Shown here: positions 33,216 to 41,534 of the stretch, one piece after another | How positions within the stretch are numbered: position 1 is the stretch's first letter | Layout: each line of letters starts with the position of its first letter | NCBI RefSeq assembly: GCF_001983165.1 | Contig: NZ_MNPU01000044.1 | Span: 1 to 45,824 of the forward strand | Direction of reading: 5' to 3' | DNA length: 45,824 bases | Source: Pseudomonas gessardii | Lineage (GTDB): Bacteria > Pseudomonadota > Gammaproteobacteria > Pseudomonadales > Pseudomonadaceae | Notes under the pieces: model-generated | What the model was told of the DNA's origin: nothing | The model's database searches: none | Seen by the model: only the letters and a program-made list of their open reading frames with translations | Program-made: the position numbers and the translations under genes

Positions 33216-34130
33216 TCAAGGGCGGTCGTCGACCTCCTTGTCTGTCGCCACAGGCGGGATCAGATCCTCGCTGTTGAGGTTCAGCCAGATCAGCACCACG
33301 TTGGCGATATAGATCGACGAGTAGGTCCCCGCCAGAACGCCGATAAACAGCGCCAGGGAGAAGCCCCACAGGTTGTCGCCACCGAAGATCATCAGCGCGG
33401 CAATCGCCAGCAAGGTGGAGATCGAGGTCGCCATGGTGCGCAACAGGGTCTGGGTGGTGGAGATATTGATGTTCTCGATCAACGTCGCCTTGCGCAGTAC
33501 CCGGAAGTTCTCGCGAACCCGGTCGAATACCACGATGGTGTCGTTGAGGGAGTAACCAATGATCGCCAGCACTGCCGCCAATACCGTCAGGTCGAAGGTA
33601 ATCTGGAAGTACGACAGGATACCTACCGTCACGATCACGTCGTGGATCAGCGAGACAATCGCACCGACGCCGAACTTCCACTGAAAGCGGAATGCCAGGT
33701 AGATCATGATGCCGGCCAGCGCCATCAGCATGCCGAGGCCGCCCTGGTCGCGCAGCTCTTCGCCGACCTGCGGGCCAACGAACTCGACGCGCTTGACCGC
33801 CGCCGGGTTATCGCCACCGACCTTGAGCAAGGCCTCGGCCACCTGATGACCCAGTTGCGGGTCTTCGCCGGGCATACGCACCAGCAGGTCGGTGGTCGCA
33901 CCAAAGCTCTGCACGACCGCCTCGTTATAACCGGCTGCGTTCAGTTGGGCACGCACCTTGGTGACGTCAGCCGGCTTCTCGTAGGTCAGCTCGATGAGCG
34001 TACCACCGGTGAAATCCAGACCGTAGTTCAGGCCCTTATGGAACCAGCTGAACAACGCCAGGACGGTAAGGAGCACAGTGACGCCGAACGCAATGTTGCG
34101 AACGCCCATGAAGTTGATTGTACGTAACAT
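33216..34130 (-). CDS. secF: Protein translocase subunit SecF
   Basis: Inner-membrane partner of SecD that uses proton motive force to pull secreted proteins through SecYEG. The 304 residues show the first membrane segment (NIAFGVTVLLTVLALFSW), the LDFTGGTLIELTY motif and a cluster of five more membrane segments in the second half (VLAAVLAIIGYSLNDTIVVFDR is the signature region; key piece IGYSLNDTIVVFDRVREN). It starts 9 bases after secD and is the last gene of the operon. Confidence 0.97.
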   Translation of the reverse strand: MLRTINFMGVRNIAFGVTVLLTVLALFSWFHKGLNYGLDFTGGTLIELTYEKPADVTKVRAQLNAAGYNEAVVQSFGATTDLLVRMPGEDPQLGHQVAEALLKVGGDNPAAVKRVEFVGPQVGEELRDQGGLGMLMALAGIMIYLAFRFQWKFGVGAIVSLIHDVIVTVGILSYFQITFDLTVLAAVLAIIGYSLNDTIVVFDRVRENFRVLRKATLIENINISTTQTLLRTMATSISTLLAIAALMIFGGDNLWGFSLALFIGVLAGTYSSIYIANVVLIWLNLNSEDLIPPVATDKEVDDRP

Positions 34131-34139
34131 GGCAGCCCC

Positions 34140-36011
34140 TTAAATCCACAACTTCTTGAAGTCACGCCCGCCAAAGATCAGGTTGACCATTGCGCGGGTC
34201 ACCATGATGGCCGTGAACATCGAGGTAAAGATACCGAGGGACATGGTCACCGCAAAACCCTTGACCGGGCCGGTGCCCATGGCAAAGAGAATCCCGCCGA
34301 CCAGCAAAGTGGTCAGGTTGGAGTCGAGAATCGCAGTAAATGCCCGGCCGAAACCTTCGTTGATTGCCCGCTGTACGCTCATGCCCGCCGCGATCTCTTC
34401 ACGAATCCGCGAGAAGATCAGCACGTTGGCGTCCACCGCCATCCCCATGGTAAGTACGATACCGGCGATACCCGGCAGGGTCAGTGTAGCCCCCAGCAGC
34501 GACATCAGGGCCAGCAACAGCACCATGTTCACCGCCAGCGCAACCGTGGCGATCACGCCGAAGAAGCGGTAGATGGCGATGATAAACAGCGATACGAACA
34601 GCATGCCCCACAGGGAAGCATCGATACCCTTGGTGATGTTGTCTGCACCCAGGCTCGGACCGATGGTGCGCTCCTCGGCGAAGTACATCGGCGCCGCCAG
34701 GCCACCGGCACGCAGCAGCAGCGCAAGCTCGGAAGACTCACCCTGGCCGTTCAGGCCGGTGATACGGAACTGAGCCCCCAGCGGCGACTGGATGGTCGCC
34801 AGGCTGATGATCTTCTTCTCTTCCTTGAAGGTCTGCACCGGCACGTCTTTCTCGACGCCGTTGACCATCTGCTTGACGTAGGTGGTCACCGGGCGCTGCT
34901 CGATGAAGATCACCGCCATGCTGCGACCGACGTTGCTGCGGGTGGCGCGGTTCATCAGTTCGCCGCCGTGACCATCCAGACGGATGTTCACTTCGGGAGA
35001 ACCCTGTTGCGAGTCAAAACCCGCCTTGGCATCAGTTACCTGATCGCCCGTGATGATCAAGCCACGCTCGATCAACGCTGGAGGACGGTTGCCTTCACGG
35101 AACTCAAACTCCTCGGTCGTCGCACGGGAAGCCCCCGGCTCGGCGGCCAGGCGGAACTCAAGGTTGGCGGTCTTGCCCAGGATGCGCTTGGCTTCAGCGG
35201 TGTCCTGCACGCCTGGCAGCTCAACCACGATGCGGTTGGCGCCCTGGCGCTGGACCAGCGGCTCGGCCACACCCAGCTCGTTGACGCGGTTACGTACCGT
35301 GGTCAAGTTCTGCTTGATGGAGTATTCACGGATTTCCGCCAGCTTGGCCGGGGTCATCGCCAGACGCAGCACCGGCTGACCATTGAGGTCGGCGGGCACA
35401 ATGTCGAAATCGGTAAAGCTCTTGCGAACCAGGGCGCGGGCCTGTTCACGGGTGGCTTCGTCAGCAAAGCCCAGCTGGATGGCACCGTTGAGCTGCGGCA
35501 GGCTGCGATAACGCAGGCGCTCTTTGCGCAACAGGCTCTTCACATCGCCTTCGTAGACTTTCATACGTGCGTCGAGGGCTTTGTCCATGTCCACTTCCAG
35601 CAGGAAGTGCACACCACCGGACAAGTCCAGGCCCAGCTTCATCGGGTGCGCGCCGAGGCTGCGCAGCCATTGCGGGGTGGTTTGTGCCAGGTTCAGTGCG
35701 ACCACATAGTCATCACCCAACACCTTGCGCACAACATCCTTGGCTGGCAACTGGTCTTCTTGCTTGGCCAGGCGCAACAGGCCGCCCTTGCCGTTGGCCG
35801 TCAGGCTGGAAGCCTTGACCGTCAAACCGGCTTCGGTGAGCGCCTTGCTCGCACGCTCCAGATCGGCATCGGTCACTTGCAACGACGTGCTAGCGCCGCT
35901 GATCTGGATCGCCGGGTCATCTGGATAAAGATTGGGAGCGGAATAAATAAAGCCGATCGCCAGCACCGCCAGGATCAGTACGTATTTCCACAGAGGGTAT
36001 TTGTTCAGCAT
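34140..36011 (-). CDS. secD: Protein translocase subunit SecD
   Basis: Large periplasmic-domain partner of SecF. The start is the ATG of MLNKYPLWKYVLI (36011), with an alternative GTG one codon earlier, giving 623 residues. One membrane segment at about 8-27 is followed by a large periplasmic P1 domain (GLDLSGGVHFLLEVDMD). Five membrane segments near the C-terminus include GIAGIVLTMGMAVDANVLIFSRIRE, in which the proton-relay Asp of GMAVDANVLIF is kept. Follows yajC by 62 bases. Confidence 0.97.
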   Translation of the reverse strand: MLNKYPLWKYVLILAVLAIGFIYSAPNLYPDDPAIQISGASTSLQVTDADLERASKALTEAGLTVKASSLTANGKGGLLRLAKQEDQLPAKDVVRKVLGDDYVVALNLAQTTPQWLRSLGAHPMKLGLDLSGGVHFLLEVDMDKALDARMKVYEGDVKSLLRKERLRYRSLPQLNGAIQLGFADEATREQARALVRKSFTDFDIVPADLNGQPVLRLAMTPAKLAEIREYSIKQNLTTVRNRVNELGVAEPLVQRQGANRIVVELPGVQDTAEAKRILGKTANLEFRLAAEPGASRATTEEFEFREGNRPPALIERGLIITGDQVTDAKAGFDSQQGSPEVNIRLDGHGGELMNRATRSNVGRSMAVIFIEQRPVTTYVKQMVNGVEKDVPVQTFKEEKKIISLATIQSPLGAQFRITGLNGQGESSELALLLRAGGLAAPMYFAEERTIGPSLGADNITKGIDASLWGMLFVSLFIIAIYRFFGVIATVALAVNMVLLLALMSLLGATLTLPGIAGIVLTMGMAVDANVLIFSRIREEIAAGMSVQRAINEGFGRAFTAILDSNLTTLLVGGILFAMGTGPVKGFAVTMSLGIFTSMFTAIMVTRAMVNLIFGGRDFKKLWI

Positions 36012-36073
36012 CACGCCGCCCGCTTATGACGCGGGGCGCCTTGCGCGCCCCGTCGATTGGTAAAAGTTGTTAC

Positions 36074-36412
36074 TCAGATCGCTTTGAGCGTGCCTTTTGG
36101 CAGCGTGGCGGCGATGGCGCCCTTCTGGAACTTCATTTCAACGGTGTCGGAGACTTCCAGTACCACGAAAGCATCGGAAACCTTGGTGATCTTGCCAGCG
36201 ATACCGCCGGTGGTGACCACTTCGTCGCCTTTTTGCAGGCTGCCCAGCAGGTTTTTCTGCTCTTTGGCGCGCTTGGCCTGTGGGCGCCAGATCATCAGGT
36301 AGAAGATGACCAGGAAGCCGACCAGGAAAATCCACTCGAAACCACCGCCCATAGGACCGGCAGCGGCCGGTGCAGCGGCGTCAGCCATAGCGTTAGAGAT
36401 AAAAAAGGTCAT
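36074..36412 (-). CDS. yajC: Preprotein translocase accessory subunit YajC
   Basis: Small membrane protein of the SecDF-YajC complex. The 112 residues have a short Ala-rich N-terminus, one membrane segment (GFEWIFLVGFLVIFYLMIW, about 24-42) and the conserved cytoplasmic part (RPQAKRAKEQKNLLGSLQKGDEVVT in pieces such as RPQAKRAKE and GDEVVTTGGIAGKI). GGAG precedes the ATG. It lies between tgt and secD, as usual. Confidence 0.96.
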   Translation of the reverse strand: MTFFISNAMADAAAPAAAGPMGGGFEWIFLVGFLVIFYLMIWRPQAKRAKEQKNLLGSLQKGDEVVTTGGIAGKITKVSDAFVVLEVSDTVEMKFQKGAIAATLPKGTLKAI

Positions 36413-36455
36413 TTAGCACTCCAGTTGCAAATAGTGAATCTTAGGGTCGGGAAAC

Positions 36456-37580
36456 TCAGTCCAAGGGCGGCACGGGCAGCCCGCGCTTGGCATAGAAGGC
36501 ATCGACAAAGGCGGCCAATGTACCCTGTTGAATAGCCTCGCGCAAACCAGCCATCAGGACTTGGTAGTGACGCAAATTGTGGATGGTATTCAACATGCTA
36601 CCCAGCATTTCCCCGCATTTGTCCAGATGGTGCAGATAAGCACGGGAGAAGTTCTGGCAGGTGTAGCAATCACAGGTGGGATCCAGCGGCGAATCATCAT
36701 GGCGATGGAACGCGTTACGGATCTTCAGCACGCCTGTATCAATGAACAGATGCCCATTGCGGGCATTACGGGTTGGCATCACGCAATCGAACATGTCCAC
36801 ACCGCGGCGCACACCCTCTACGAGATCTTCTGGTTTGCCAACGCCCATAAGGTAACGAGGTTTGTCAGAAGGCATCAACCCCGGCAAGTAGTCCAGCACC
36901 TTGATCATCTCGTGCTTGGGCTCGCCCACCGACAACCCGCCAATGGCCAGGCCATCGAAGCCGATCTTGTCCAGGCCTTCCAGCGAGCGCTTGCGCAGGC
37001 TTTCATGCATACCGCCCTGGACAATACCGAACAGTGCCGCGGTGTTGTCGCCATGGGCATTCTTCGAGCGCTGGGCCCAGCGCAACGACAGCTCCATGGA
37101 GATCCGCGCCACGTCTTCATCGGCCGGGTACGGCGTGCACTCGTCAAAAATCATCACGATATCGGAGCCCAGGTCACGCTGGACCTGCATTGACTCTTCC
37201 GGGCCCATGAACACCTTGGAACCGTCCACCGGCGAGGCGAAGGTCACGCCCTCCTCCTTGATCTTGCGCATGGCACCCAGGCTGAACACCTGGAAACCAC
37301 CAGAGTCGGTGAGGATCGGGCCTTGCCACTTCATGAAGTCATGCAGGTCGCCATGCTTCTTGATCACTTCGGTGCCCGGGCGCAGCCACAGGTGGAAGGT
37401 GTTGCCGAGGATGATCTCGGCGCCGGTGGCCACAATGTCGCGCGGCAGCATGCCCTTGACCGTGCCGTAGGTGCCGACCGGCATGAACGCCGGGGTCTCC
37501 ACGGTGCCGCGGGGGAAGGTCAGGCGCCCGCGCCGGGCTTTGCCGTCAGTGGCCAATAATTCAAACGACATACGACTCAT
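36456..37580 (-). CDS. tgt: tRNA-guanine transglycosylase
   Basis: Exchanges guanine 34 for preQ1 in tRNAs with GUN anticodons, a step in queuosine formation. The 374-residue TIM barrel has the catalytic region LTDSGGFQVFSLG, IFDECTPYPA, and the zinc-binding CDCYTCQNFSRAYLHHL near the C-terminus. The first ATG overlaps the queA stop as ATGA and is preceded by GAGGAAC, which decides the start. The downstream enzyme of the pathway, QueA, is encoded just upstream. Confidence 0.98.
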   Translation of the reverse strand: MSRMSFELLATDGKARRGRLTFPRGTVETPAFMPVGTYGTVKGMLPRDIVATGAEIILGNTFHLWLRPGTEVIKKHGDLHDFMKWQGPILTDSGGFQVFSLGAMRKIKEEGVTFASPVDGSKVFMGPEESMQVQRDLGSDIVMIFDECTPYPADEDVARISMELSLRWAQRSKNAHGDNTAALFGIVQGGMHESLRKRSLEGLDKIGFDGLAIGGLSVGEPKHEMIKVLDYLPGLMPSDKPRYLMGVGKPEDLVEGVRRGVDMFDCVMPTRNARNGHLFIDTGVLKIRNAFHRHDDSPLDPTCDCYTCQNFSRAYLHHLDKCGEMLGSMLNTIHNLRHYQVLMAGLREAIQQGTLAAFVDAFYAKRGLPVPPLD

Positions 37581-38626
37581 AGTTGTTCCTCTGGGCCGCG
37601 CGGCGCCGGATTACGGGTGATAAACATCGCATCACCGTAGCTGAAAAAACGGTATTCCTGCTCGATGGCGGCTTTATAGGCGGCCATGGCTTCGGGATAC
37701 CCTGCGAAGGCCGACACCAGCATCAACAGCGTGGACTCCGGCAAATGAAAATTGGTCACCAGGGCATCGACCACATGAAACGGTCGGCCCGGGTAGATAA
37801 AGATATCGGTGTCGCCACTGAACGGCTTGAGTACGCCATCACGCGCGGCACTCTCCAGGGAACGCACGCTGGTGGTGCCCACCGCGACCACCCGCCCACC
37901 GCGCGCCTTGCACGCGTTGACTGCATCCACCACGGCCTGGCTGACTTCCAGCCATTCGCTGTGCATATGGTGATCTTCAAGGTTCTCCACACGCACCGGC
38001 TGAAACGTCCCGGCCCCCACGTGCAGGGTCACATAGGCGGTTTCGACCCCCTTGGCGGCAATCGAGTCCAGCAGCGGCTGGTCGAAATGCAGCCCGGCCG
38101 TCGGCGCGGCTACGGCGCCGAGGCGCTCGGAGTACACCGTCTGGTAGCGCTCGCGGTCCGAGTCTTCGTCGGGGCGGTCTATATAAGGAGGCAACGGCAT
38201 ATGGCCGACACGCTCCAGCAGCGGCAACACGTCTTCGGCAAACTTGAGCTCGAACAACGCATCATGGCGCGCCACCATCTCGGCTTCGCCACCGCCATCG
38301 ATCAGGATCTGCGAACCCGGCTTGGGCGACTTGCTGGAGCGCACATGGGCCAGCACGCGATGGGTGTCCAGCACCCGCTCCACGAGGATTTCCAGCTTGC
38401 CGCCGGACGCTTTCTGGCCAAACAGCCGCGCCGGAATCACCCGGGTATTGTTGAAGACCATCAAGTCGCCCGGGCGTAAATGCTCAAGCAAATCAGTGAA
38501 TTGACGGTGTGCAAGGGCACCGCTGACCCCGTCCAGGGTCAACAGTCGGCTGGCGCGACGCTCGGCCAAAGGGTGGCGGGCGATCAGCGAATCCGGGAGT
38601 TCAAAAGTAAAGTCAGCAACGCGCAT
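37577..38626 (-). CDS. queA: S-adenosylmethionine:tRNA ribosyltransferase-isomerase
   Basis: Converts preQ1 in tRNA to epoxyqueuosine using the ribosyl part of S-adenosylmethionine. The 349 residues begin MRVADFTFELPDSLIARHP and contain RPGDLMVFNNTRVIPARL, PTAGLHF and TSVRSLESAA, all typical. It is the first gene of the queA-tgt-yajC-secD-secF operon and overlaps tgt by 4 bases. No strong ribosome binding site is seen in front of the ATG. Confidence 0.97.
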   Translation of the reverse strand: MRVADFTFELPDSLIARHPLAERRASRLLTLDGVSGALAHRQFTDLLEHLRPGDLMVFNNTRVIPARLFGQKASGGKLEILVERVLDTHRVLAHVRSSKSPKPGSQILIDGGGEAEMVARHDALFELKFAEDVLPLLERVGHMPLPPYIDRPDEDSDRERYQTVYSERLGAVAAPTAGLHFDQPLLDSIAAKGVETAYVTLHVGAGTFQPVRVENLEDHHMHSEWLEVSQAVVDAVNACKARGGRVVAVGTTSVRSLESAARDGVLKPFSGDTDIFIYPGRPFHVVDALVTNFHLPESTLLMLVSAFAGYPEAMAAYKAAIEQEYRFFSYGDAMFITRNPAPRGPEEQL

Positions 38627-38692
38627 GATGGGGTTCGTCTAGCAGGGCCGGGAAGTCTAGCGGAAATAGTGAAAATAGACCATGAAACGTGA

Positions 38693-38721
38693 TTGACCAA
38701 CGGTAATCACCTCTCTATACT
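38693..38721 (+). promoter_or_regulatory. Promoter of the tRNA-Leu gene
   Basis: TTGACC (38693-38698), a 17-base spacer and TATACT (38716-38721) are followed by the GC-rich TCGCCGCC, the kind of discriminator that makes stable-RNA promoters sensitive to ppGpp. The tRNA begins 13 bases after the -10 box. Confidence 0.85.
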
Positions 38722-38734
38722 TCGCCGCCATTGA

Positions 38735-38819
38735 GCCCTGATGGCGGAATTGGTAGACGCGGCGGATTCAAAATCCGTTTTCGAAAGGAGTGGGAGTTCG
38801 AGTCTCCCTCGGGGCACCA
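38735..38819 (+). tRNA. tRNA-Leu (anticodon CAA)
   Basis: An 85-base class II tRNA. The acceptor stem is GCCCTGA with TCGGGGC, and the D-loop segment is AATTGGTAGACGC. The anticodon stem GCGGA/TCCGT encloses the loop TTCAAAA with anticodon CAA (reads UUG). It has a long variable arm, GTTCGAGTC in the T-arm, and an encoded CCA end at 38817-38819. Confidence 0.97.
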
Positions 38820-38823
38820 TCTT

Positions 38824-38858
38824 AAAAAAAGACCTTGAAATTCAAGGTCTTTTTTTTC
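38824..38858 (+). terminator. Terminator of the tRNA-Leu gene
   Basis: AGACCTTGA (38830-38838) pairs with TCAAGGTCT (38842-38850) and is followed by seven Ts. With As in front of the stem it could also act on the opposite strand. Confidence 0.92.
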
Positions 38859-38913
38859 GCCTGCAGAAAAGTGATCATCGCCCACCGCACCCGACAGTCG
38901 AGGAACCAGGACC

Positions 38914-39243
38914 ATGGAATTGACACTCGAAGCCGTTGCTCTGTTCGCCCTCAAGCTGGTGCATGAGACCGAAGACGGCAGCCCGATTCTGCGCGACGAT
39001 CTGGTCATGGATGGGTATGAGCGGGAGGTGTTTGGGCTGTTGGTGCGCCAGGAAAATCTGACGGCTATTCAACTCAAGCTCAATGAGTGCATTGACCAGG
39101 CACTGAACGCCGTGGGTGGTGCCGAGACCGTGCTGGGCCGTGAGCTGCAAAAACTGTCCGCGGACGTGCAAAACGTCACTGACCTCAACGCCCTGCAAGT
39201 ACCGCTAACCACCCTCAAGGACTACTTGAAAGACATCCAGTGA
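38914..39243 (+). CDS. Hypothetical protein, 109 residues
   Basis: An ATG with GAGGA and AGGA close upstream opens 109 codons (MELTLEAVALFALK...). The protein is acidic, has no signal peptide or membrane segment, and its composition (regular Leu/Ala/Glu with heptad-like spacing, e.g. LTAIQLKLNECIDQAL, LGRELQKLSADVQNV) predicts mostly helices. I do not recognise a family. It follows the tRNA-Leu terminator and overlaps the convergent LysE gene by 39 bases at its 3' end. Confidence 0.65.
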   Translation: MELTLEAVALFALKLVHETEDGSPILRDDLVMDGYEREVFGLLVRQENLTAIQLKLNECIDQALNAVGGAETVLGRELQKLSADVQNVTDLNALQVPLTTLKDYLKDIQ

Positions 39244-39852
39244 GTCGGTAACCAGCATCACAGCCAGATACACCATCAGTATCGCCACGCCTGCATCCAG
39301 GCAACGCCAGACCACCGACGACCGAAACAACTCCGTCAACCGTTGACAGCCTAGCGCCAACGCTACAAACCACAGTAACGAAGCCGTCATCGCCCCTGTC
39401 GCAAACAGCATTTGCTGACCAACGGGCTTGGCGGCACCGATAGAGCCGATTAGCACCACAGTGTCTAGCCAGGCGTAAGGGTTGGCAAACCCGAGAACCA
39501 TCGCACTGCGCAGCAACCCCCGTTGTGAGCTACCGCCCCGGGTATCCGGCATCGACTGATTGCGCACGCACGCCATCAAACGCTGCCCGCCAAACCACAA
39601 CAGATACCCCGCGCCCGACAGCAACAGGAGAGCCACCACACTCGGCTGGCTGCCGAGCAAAGAGCCTAATCCCGTGATGCCGAGGGCGATAAGGATAACG
39701 TCGGATACCACACAGACCGCGACCACACTCCAGACTGGGCCACGGCTGACACCTTGGCGTATGACCAAGGTGTCTTTCGGGCCGGGGGCGGCGAACAGTC
39801 CGATGCCCAAGAGCAAGCCTTCTAGATAGAGGGCACTGAAGTAAGGAGACAT
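39205..39852 (-). CDS. LysE/ArgO-family amino acid exporter
   Basis: A 215-residue inner-membrane protein with about six hydrophobic segments and the family's N-terminal LLLGIGLFAAPGPKDTLVIRQG (core GPKDTLVIRQG; the usual residue is GPN or GPD). FANPYAWLDTVVLIGSIG around residue 130 is the second signature. LysE-type carriers export basic or other amino acids, and ArgO exports arginine. The substrate here cannot be told. The gene has no LysR partner next to it, unlike lysG-lysE pairs. Confidence 0.88.
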   Translation of the reverse strand: MSPYFSALYLEGLLLGIGLFAAPGPKDTLVIRQGVSRGPVWSVVAVCVVSDVILIALGITGLGSLLGSQPSVVALLLLSGAGYLLWFGGQRLMACVRNQSMPDTRGGSSQRGLLRSAMVLGFANPYAWLDTVVLIGSIGAAKPVGQQMLFATGAMTASLLWFVALALGCQRLTELFRSSVVWRCLDAGVAILMVYLAVMLVTDSLDVFQVVLEGG

Positions 39853-40200
39853 GAAGTGTTCAATCCCGCCGTAATATCAAAGCAGCTGAATAGGTTGATT
39901 ACCGAAGCTGGTGTGGCGTGCATTTACGGTGCGGTTCAAGTTGATTGCCTGACGACGACAAAATCCCGTTAGCACCTGGTCGGGGCAAGGGTTGACGAAA
40001 TAAATACGAGCTTCTGACAACATGCGAGAAACTACGACACTGGATATGGGTGACCATCGGGATAACCTATCCATGCCCTTCACAACATCGCCAGCAGGTT
40101 GCCAGTCTGCATTGCGCGAAACACGTAGCGGCGAGCAGGTTGTCCTTTTTGGCGGACAAGATAGCGATCGCCACCAAGGATTGGAGATCAATAACTGAAG
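39853..40200. other. 348-base intergenic region without a supported gene
   Basis: It lies between the starts of the divergent LysE gene and the HTH/NBR1-like gene. Short frames on both strands have no ribosome site or recognisable pattern. The GC content is lower than in the flanking genes, consistent with regulatory or foreign DNA. I see no clear operator. Confidence 0.5.
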
Positions 40201-40893
40201 ATGAATATAAAAACACGCGACACACTCCGAGCATTAATCGTGAGGCGTAGCCGGGAGCTGGGTAAGCCCATGACGACTCTGGCCAAGGAGTCCGGCATCT
40301 CCAGAACTTATCTCTATGGCCTCGCAGGGGGTGTCTCTCAAGACCCTTCGGTACGCACACTGATCAAGCTGGCCAAGGCGCTGCAGGTATCACCGCTATT
40401 GCTGTTCCGCTACTTCGCCGACCTCACGGGAGCTCCTGCCGATAGCTACTCAACGGCCAGCACCAATCGAGCGATTGGCCTTAATGACCCATGCGATATC
40501 GCCGTGTTCAACGCAGATGTCACTACACCTGATCAAACCGTCGTGCTGCCTGGGGAGGTCTTTCAAAAAACCTGGGAAATCCAGAACCTGGGCACCCGGC
40601 CCTGGCGCGGGCGCCGACTGGTACGGGTAGACGGCGAATACGTCATCGCCCGGCGCAGCGAAACGGGTACGCCCTTGGAGGTGGTGATGAACACACACCT
40701 GCGTTGCCTCAGCAACGAAATCCCCATCGCCGAAACACTGCCCGGCCAACCGGTGCACCTCAGCGTAGAGTTCGCCGCCCCGAGGGAGACCTGCACTGTC
40801 ACTTCAATCTGGCGAATCGAGGATGCACAAGGCCACCCCTGCTATGAACCCGCCTTCATCCTGCATGTGATCGTCAACGTTATGGCACGCTGA
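40201..40893 (+). CDS. Helix-turn-helix protein with C-terminal NBR1-type Ig-like domain
   Basis: A 230-residue two-domain protein. Residues about 8-72 form an XRE-type helix-turn-helix (MTTLAKESGISRTYLYGLAGG, in pieces TTLAKESGISRTYLYGL and TLIKLAKALQVSPLLL). Residues about 100-228 resemble the NBR1 central (FW) Ig-like domain: VVLPGEVFQKTWEIQNLGTRPW with Trp125 and Trp135, then the later Trp204 in TSIWRIED, and beta-strand-like alternation to the end. In eukaryotes this domain sits in autophagy receptors; in bacteria it is attached to varied domains and its ligand is unknown. A DNA-binding protein with a ligand- or protein-binding sensor half is the simplest reading. The ATG has only a distant GGAG upstream. 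Confidence 0.8.
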   Translation: MNIKTRDTLRALIVRRSRELGKPMTTLAKESGISRTYLYGLAGGVSQDPSVRTLIKLAKALQVSPLLLFRYFADLTGAPADSYSTASTNRAIGLNDPCDIAVFNADVTTPDQTVVLPGEVFQKTWEIQNLGTRPWRGRRLVRVDGEYVIARRSETGTPLEVVMNTHLRCLSNEIPIAETLPGQPVHLSVEFAAPRETCTVTSIWRIEDAQGHPCYEPAFILHVIVNVMAR

Positions 40894-40922
40894 ACATGTA
40901 ACCACCCCGACCGTCCAACCAC

Positions 40923-40944
40923 TGTAGGAACGAGCTTGCTCGAT
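40923..40944. repeat. Single REP-like sequence, GAGCTTGCTC type
   Basis: TGTAGGAACGAGCTTGCTCGAT is a third REP subtype of fluorescent pseudomonads, here in one copy upstream of the PH-domain gene. Confidence 0.7.
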
Positions 40945-40991
40945 AAAAGTCGCCAACGATAACGCACCCTCCCCACCACAAGGACCACCCA

Positions 40992-41363
40992 ATGATCGAC
41001 TTCAACAACAAAGGCTTCTTCAAGCTCAAGCAAAACAATGAATACGCCGAACGCGTTGCCTCCCTGCTGCTCGATGACGAACACGTGGTCGATGCCTACA
41101 AAGCCATGCGCGACGGGGTGGTATTCACCAACAAGCGCATCATCGCCGTGAACGTGCAAGGCATCACCGGCAGCAAGAAAGACTTCACCTCCCTGCCCTA
41201 CAAAAACATCGTTGCGTACTCGGTGGAAACTTCCGGCACGTTCGACCTGGATTCGGAGCTGGAGATCTACTTTTCGTCGCTGGGCAAAGTGAAGTTCGAG
41301 TTCACGGGCAAGACCTCGATGGTGGAAATCTCCAGGCTGATTTCCAAGCACCTGCTGGGTTGA
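40992..41363 (+). CDS. Bacterial PH-domain protein
   Basis: A 123-residue soluble protein made of one bacterial pleckstrin-homology domain (bPH_1 type). Residues 1-30 are helical (FFKLKQNNEYAERVASLLL), followed by strands such as DGVVFTNKRIIAVN, SLPYKNIVAYSVE and LEIYFSSLGKVKFEF, and a C-terminal helix (MVEISRLISKHLL). The TNKRIIAV pattern is the family hallmark. Bacterial members form oligomeric rings of unknown function. A good AAGGACC precedes the ATG. It stands alone between REP sequences. Confidence 0.85.
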   Translation: MIDFNNKGFFKLKQNNEYAERVASLLLDDEHVVDAYKAMRDGVVFTNKRIIAVNVQGITGSKKDFTSLPYKNIVAYSVETSGTFDLDSELEIYFSSLGKVKFEFTGKTSMVEISRLISKHLLG

Positions 41364-41430
41364 TCGGCCGGTAAAAACCAAGGTCGTTTTACCGCAGGCG
41401 GTGCTGACTCAACGGGTGTACGCCATCAAA

Positions 41431-41454
41431 TGTGGGAGCTGGCTTGCCTGCGAT
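41431..41454. repeat. Single REP sequence, GCTGGCTTGCCTGC type
   Basis: Same subtype as the REPIN at 28399, in one copy between two small genes. Confidence 0.8.
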
Positions 41455-41534
41455 TTGCCAGGCAGGTGAAATGATTTGAATCCAGCGCGCGCCTTCTAGA
41501 CAATCCCCACCTTTGGCTCGAAAGGATGCGTGCA

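Noticed and set aside
38735..38819. tRNA-Leu as an integration site for the accessory segment to its right
   Set aside because: No repeat of the tRNA 3' end and no integrase gene is found in the window, and the tRNA terminator follows directly. Possible only if the far boundary lies outside.
39877..40191. 104-codon minus-strand frame in the gap before the HTH gene
   Set aside because: No ribosome site, no recognisable pattern, and biased composition; overlapping short frames exist on both strands.
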